The position numbers and the translations under genes were made by a program. Below the pieces are notes generated by a model. The model worked only from the letters and a program-made list of their open reading frames with translations, was not told the origin of the DNA and did no database searches. From Agapanthus africanus (lineage: Eukaryota; Streptophyta; Magnoliopsida; Asparagales; Amaryllidaceae), in assembly GCA_030015575.1 (NCBI GenBank), contig JASDDO010000024.1, positions 38,402,114 through 38,466,113 of the forward strand: a stretch of 64,000 nucleotides of DNA, in the 5' to 3' direction. Of this stretch, positions 59,466 to 64,000 are shown in pieces. How positions within the stretch are numbered: position 1 is the first letter of the stretch; the number at the start of each line of letters is the position of its first letter.

Positions 59466-60057
59466 TTTCCACCGTTGGATCTTCTTGGAATTTGGATCGA
59501 CTTTCCCTTCCTATAAATAGGGCCTTTGGTCCTTTGAGACGACCGTTGTTCATCTTCTTGCTTCTTGTTTTTTCTGAGAATTTAATTCTCCTCTAGAGCT
59601 AAGCTCTCTGCCTTAAGAAACTCTTCTAGAGTCAGAACCTTGCCAAAAATTTTGGTAAGGATCAAATCTTTGAAGGAATCATTTCATATTCTAGGGTTTT
59701 ACCTATTAACAGAGCCTTGCTCTTCTTAGATCATAGATCTTAAAGTGGATTTTAAGGTTTCTTAACCCGTTAAACGAAAACAGAGCTTTGCTCTTCTTAA
59801 ATTATAGATCAAAAAATCTTCTTTTAGGGTTTCTTAACCCATTAATGAAGAACTCTTAGAGTTCATCTTGTAGATCTTAAAGATCTCAGAGTAAAAGCTT
59901 TGTTTTTTAGGGTTTTGATGGATGATTCCATCGTTTTCACAGAGCGTAGCTCTTAAAATTTTTAGGGAATTTTATTCCTCTCATGATTAGAGTTGACAGA
60001 TGTCACTCTTATTTGCAGAGCACTGCACTCAAGGGAGTTTAACTCCTTGGCCCGAGG
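59466..60057 (+). promoter_or_regulatory. Second copy of the antisense-gene promoter region (fragment)
   Basis: Aligns with 13180-13845 of B: caccgttgg, TATA ctataaatag at 59511-59520 followed by ggcctttgg, gagaatttaattctc, aagagc and tttaaggtttcttaaccc words. It is a piece of another Tat-family element in the same orientation as B, cut by D on the left and F on the right before any PMD coding sequence. Confidence 0.8.
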
Positions 60058-60613
60058 TGTCACGCCCCGCTTCTCAGAGTACGCTAGATTGGGCACGTGA
60101 CATAGCCAACCATGCTACCTGTGGGTAGGAAGTATCCATCCACATTCACATTACGGCTGTAGAGATATCAAGAACAAGATAAAACTATCTAAAACATGTC
60201 CATAATCCAGAATAACATGAGTCAATAATAAATAAATGCGGAAGCAAATGATCCAATACAAACAACTGAAAAGTGTGTCCCATAATGTGGGCTCACATCA
60301 GGAAATAAATGCAGGAAATAAAACTAATTACTACTGAACTCACAGCTCAGCCTGCTGGGTGAAGTACTCCTGCTCGGACTGCAACAGCGGTACGGAATCT
60401 GGGCCATGCAAAACCCAGACGTCAGCGCGTCATGTCATCAAGTAATATAATATGAACAGTGTAGCAGGCAATGTAATATAAACATGAATACAACAAGAAT
60501 AACAATAATATGAATCATACCAGTATAGGGTAGCGTGCAGTGGGTAACTAAACTGTTCTATCAGGTTTTCTATTCTAAAGTCTTTGAAACCAAATTGATG
60601 AATCATCGATGTA

Positions 60614-60802
60614 ACTCAATAGTATCCCGTACATACCCGGGACCACGGCCACAATATTCTCGGCTGCAGCCGAGACATGCCGCTAGGCACAAAACAGGAA
60701 TGTGTACACTCGATAGTATCCCGTACATACCCGGGACCACGGCCACAATATTCTCAGCTGAAACCGAGACATGCCGCTAGGCACAAAACAGGAATGTGTA
60801 CA
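60614..60802. repeat. 94-bp tandem duplication in F LTR
   Basis: agtatcccgtacatacccgg starts at 60621 and again at 60715. The copies differ at few bases (tcggctgcagccga, tcagctgaaaccga). Confidence 0.9.
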
Positions 60803-62539
60803 CTCAATACAGGTAGTGAACTGTCGAGTTACAAGTCAGATTTCACCTTTGATTTCCCCATACCCCCAAGTTATATGTGTATGTCAAGTCAGGTATCCAG
60901 TAATCAAGAAACTAATACCAACACAGGATCAGGTAAACAGGTTTGTCTGGATAGACAACAGGAACGGTCCATAAGGACTACATGTTATGTTTGTTGGCAT
61001 TAGACACAAGATCGGGTAACAGGTAAAGCCATGGTACATCAGGTCAAGACAGGTAATATATAAAGGTGTCATGTCATGTCAAGAGTGTACGGTACCATGT
61101 CATGTCAAGTAGGAAGTGTAACAGGTCATGTCAGGAAGCACAAGATGTCATGTGGGTGCTCATAATCAAACTAACATAAGCATGTGTATAAATAAACAAG
61201 CATGGGTACTATCAGAACAATAAACTGGAACATGTAATATGATATGCAAATAGATATAATTCCAAGGATATGGATGCACAGTTATCGATTAGGGTTACAT
61301 TTATAGTTCCAATATTAATTAGGATGCAATTTATTAAACATGGAGTGTTAATATCACATTATTATGTAGTAATGTGATCTATGGATGCAATTATATGTAT
61401 CTTAAATATGATGGATGCAAACGGGTATCCGAAAAGTTATAAAACTATAAAATGGTAATGTTGGATGTACAACTAAGCAATATGTGATATAAATATTGAT
61501 ATAATAATATTAATATGGATAGCATATTCAAAGCGATTAATAACTATAAAAGTGGTATTGATTAACCATGCACAAGAAAGTTCCGTTCAGAAATTCAGCG
61601 TCACCTTAATTTGTAAAATAGCTTAAAAATAACAAACGTTCTCCAAAAGGGACGTGTATTATACCAAAACAAAGATAATTCAATAAGATTTTCAGTTTTA
61701 TAAGTATAAGCATCTCAGGTTGTCCCTACAAAAAGTTATGAACATTCGAAGTTGAAAGTTTGCTGCTGGAATTTCCCTTGACAGCAGTTTGGAGACATTT
61801 TCATTTGCATTTTACATTATTTAAACAATTTATTTTGCAAGTAAATATTTCATAGAGTTATAGTATTCTGAGTTAGCTTCGTAACGAACTAAAGAACGTA
61901 TACTAATGATTTTTCTATGATTTATAATGAATTTTATAAGGTAAGGTGTACAGTAAATTTCAGATTTGTCGTATCCGCTTTTTCAACGACGTTTCATGTG
62001 TAAACTATAATATTTTCAAATATATAATATTATAAGATGCAGATTATAAACTAATTAAAGATAATAATAAGAAATATTACGACGATATATATTTTAATTG
62101 ATATGGATGCAGTATAATGTAATCTAGTATGTCACAAGATAAGTTTTCATGATCTAGATTTAATATGATATAAACGGATGCAAACGGAACATTGAAACGT
62201 TATAAAATTAAACATGGGGCACTAGATTTAAACTATAGGTATGGTATTTATTTAAATAGGTATAAAATGAATTATATAGCATGTAGCAAGATTAACTTGC
62301 CTCGATGGGTCGCGAATCGGGAAAACGGAACGTTAACCGTCGGCGGGAAAAACTCGCGACGGGCGCACGGTTCATGGAATGAACCCAAACGACGAACAAA
62401 GGAACCACACGGGTCGGGGTACCTCGCTGGAACGTCTGAAGCGTCACCGGCACGACGGAATTCCGGCAACAAAAGAACAGTTAAAAAAAATGAGAAACGA
62501 GACATGAAGCAAGAAGAGAAAGAATGATAAAGAGAAGTA

Positions 62540-62612
62540 CGAGAGAATATATGATAGAGAGAGAGAAAAAGTGGAGAGAGAGAGATAGCGAGAGAGAGAG
62601 AAGAGGGACCCA
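62540..62612. repeat. GA-rich microsatellite
   Basis: Runs of gagaga interrupted by short AT words; typical slippage repeat. Confidence 0.8.
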
Positions 62613-63145
62613 CGGGGTTAAAGGGAAGGTTGCGATTGGCTGAGAGAATAAATTGAGAAGGATATAAAAGATTGTAAAAATATTATATGGTTAACTAAAT
62701 TATATATGATGGTTTAAATATATTAAAATCTGGGATTTTGGCGCAAAGTAAAACATTTCCAAATCGCGTCCGGGTCGGGTCCAAAAATTTGAAATTGAAA
62801 TAATAGAATTTTAGGCGCGATCCAAAATTTAAAATGAAGTGTTTTATGATCAAAAAGCATACCCCCAAAACGGACACACGTACGTGCACATAGCCGTCCA
62901 AACTCGCCCGTTTCACTGAACGGGACGAGAACACGATGCACGGACGCTACAACAGGGTTAGGGGTGTCAAGCAGGCCAAGATGAATATTTTTAATTTTAT
63001 TTTAGATACAAAAAATTGTTATTTGCATAAATTAATTTCCGGGTAGAATTTACAATAATTAACCATCAAGCAAGATAAATGAAATAAGTACCACACTACG
63101 TTCGAACGGTAACTGAAATTAGTAGCATTGGGCTCGGGTGTTACA

Positions 63146-63205
63146 TTATACCCAACTACAAAAAGAATTTCGTCCTCGAAATTTCAAGAATACAAAGATA
63201 GATAA
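63146..63205 (-). other. Element F 3' UTR
   Basis: Sixty bases between the stop codon and the LTR. The minus strand has agttgggtataa next to the LTR, a weak polypurine tract. Confidence 0.55.
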
Positions 63206-63997
63206 CTAAAAGAAAAGGTGAGGAAACTTCTGCCGGATTTCATCTTCTCGTTCCCAAGTGGAATCTCCATGCGAGTGATTACCCAAAGAAACAAGCACAA
63301 GAGGGATTACCTTGTTCTTAAGAATATTTTCCCTTCGATCCATGATTCCAATCGGTCGCTCCTCAAAAGTCAAGTCTTCTCGTACTGTTAGCTCCGAATG
63401 ATCCAATACGTGTGTTTTATCTCAAACATACCTACGGAGTTGAGATACGTGAAACACATCGTGCACATTCGCCAAAGACTGCGGTAACGCCAAACGATAC
63501 GCTACCTCACCAACACGCTCCAAGATCTCAAAGGGTCCAACGAATCGAGGACTAAGCTTTCCTCGACTTCCAAAACAAATCACCCCTCTAGTCGGTGATA
63601 TCTTCAAGAATACCAAATCACCCACGGCGAACTCTAGAGGTCTTCTTGACGTATCTGCCCAACTCTTCTGTCGGTCCTGTGCTGCCTTCATATGATTTCT
63701 GATAGGGTTAACCTTCTCAACTGTCTGCACAACCAAATCTGGTCCAAATAATCTTCGTTCACCGACATCGTCCCAACAAACAGGTGAACGGCATTTACGA
63801 CCATACAAAGCTTCAAATGGAGCCATCTGAATAGTTGCCTGAAAACTGTTGTTGTAAGACAACTCCACCAAAAGTAGATGATCCTCCCAAGACCCCTTGA
63901 AGTCCAACCTGCATGTTCTCAACGTATCCTCAAGAGTTTGGATCGTTCTCTCCGACTGACCATCAGTTTGAGGATGATAAGCTGTGCTAAACTTCAA
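63206..63997 (-). pseudogene. Element F integrase C-terminus and chromodomain-like tail
   Basis: Reads from the catalytic-core end (TAYHPQTDGQSERTIQTLED, with the third catalytic residue, Glu, in SERT) through SYNNSFQATIQMAPFEALYG and the GPF/Y module (PRFVGPFEILERVGEVAYRL) to HVSQLRRYV. A TGA at 63422 then interrupts the same frame, which continues with LTVREDLTFEERPIGIMDRR and STWEREDEIRQKFPHLF. That tail is the chromodomain-like end of Tekay/Del elements, thought to steer insertion to heterochromatin. The sequence upstream lies outside the window. Confidence 0.92.
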
Positions 63998-64000
63998 TCG

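Larger units (their letters stand above)
60058..63145 (-). repeat. Element F 3' LTR (3.1 kb)
   Basis: Starts tgtcacgccccgc and ends gggtgttaca (TG...CA). It contains a 94-bp tandem duplication (60614-60802), tgtcatgtcaag-type short repeats (61060-61150) and a GA-rich microsatellite (62540-62612). A 111-codon plus-strand open frame at 62192-62527 has no recognisable domain. 61150-62190 is AT-rich with nothing recognised. Confidence 0.85.
60058..64000 (-). mobile_element. Element F: Tekay/Del-type chromovirus (partial)
   Basis: 3' LTR (60058-63145), a short 3' UTR and the integrase C-terminus with chromodomain-like tail (63206-63997). The rest lies beyond the window. The likely left target copy is cgagg (60053-60057), with no partner visible. 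Confidence 0.9.

Noticed and set aside
62192..62527. Plus-strand 111-codon open frame in F's LTR
   Set aside because: Low-complexity basic sequence without a domain inside an LTR, opposite to the element; treated as chance.

Overview
The window is repeat-dense nuclear DNA of a flowering plant, probably a eudicot; the species cannot be named from it. No ordinary host gene, rRNA or tRNA gene was found. Almost every base belongs to a nest of long terminal repeat (LTR) retrotransposons whose boundaries can be read from LTR ends, primer sites and 5-bp target-site duplications (TSDs).

Layout. 1-790 is an old Angela-type Ty1/copia LTR fragment (G). It was hit by element A (plus strand, from 791), a Ty3/gypsy element of the Tat/Ogre-Retand type with two RNase H domains. 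A's coding region is now in three pieces (3333-10353, 38041-39338, 50784-51276), because element B (10354-38040, minus strand, same Tat family as A) inserted into its reverse transcriptase and element C (39339-50783, minus strand, Athila type) inserted at the RNase H/integrase boundary. B was itself hit in gag by element E (24973-34792, minus strand, Angela/BARE-like copia, nearly intact). To the right, A's integrase stops at 51276 and meets a very decayed Angela-like copia, D (about 51277-59465). Next comes a 0.6-kb piece of another Tat-family element (59466-60057), then element F (60058 to beyond the window), a Tekay/Del-type chromovirus of which the 3' LTR and integrase C-terminus are visible.

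The most unusual content is inside B. Between its integrase and its 3' LTR lies a complete-looking transcription unit in antisense orientation to the retrotransposon: TATA box (13271), plant mobile domain (PMD) coding region (from about 14050), six short GT-AG introns that are all in phase 1, a coiled-coil-like C-terminal exon ending at 18452, and AATAAA at 18583. Because it is antisense, its introns cannot be spliced out of the retrotransposon's own RNA, which would explain how a mobile RNA-copied element keeps an intron-containing gene. The rest of B's 3' UTR holds a 22-copy 29-bp minisatellite and three blocks of five hairpins each, with varying stems and a near-constant loop.

Other structure: Tat LTRs built from chains of short inverted repeats and G-box (CACGTG) arrays; a zinc-knuckle-like module present three times in A's polyprotein; paired GC-rich palindromes at matching places in the leaders of the unrelated elements C and E; and stem-loops conserved between the leaders of E and D. 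Coding regions are mostly broken by single stop codons in otherwise open frames, as expected for old methylated repeats. By nesting, the order of insertion is G, then A, then B and C, then E inside B; D and F cannot be ordered against these.
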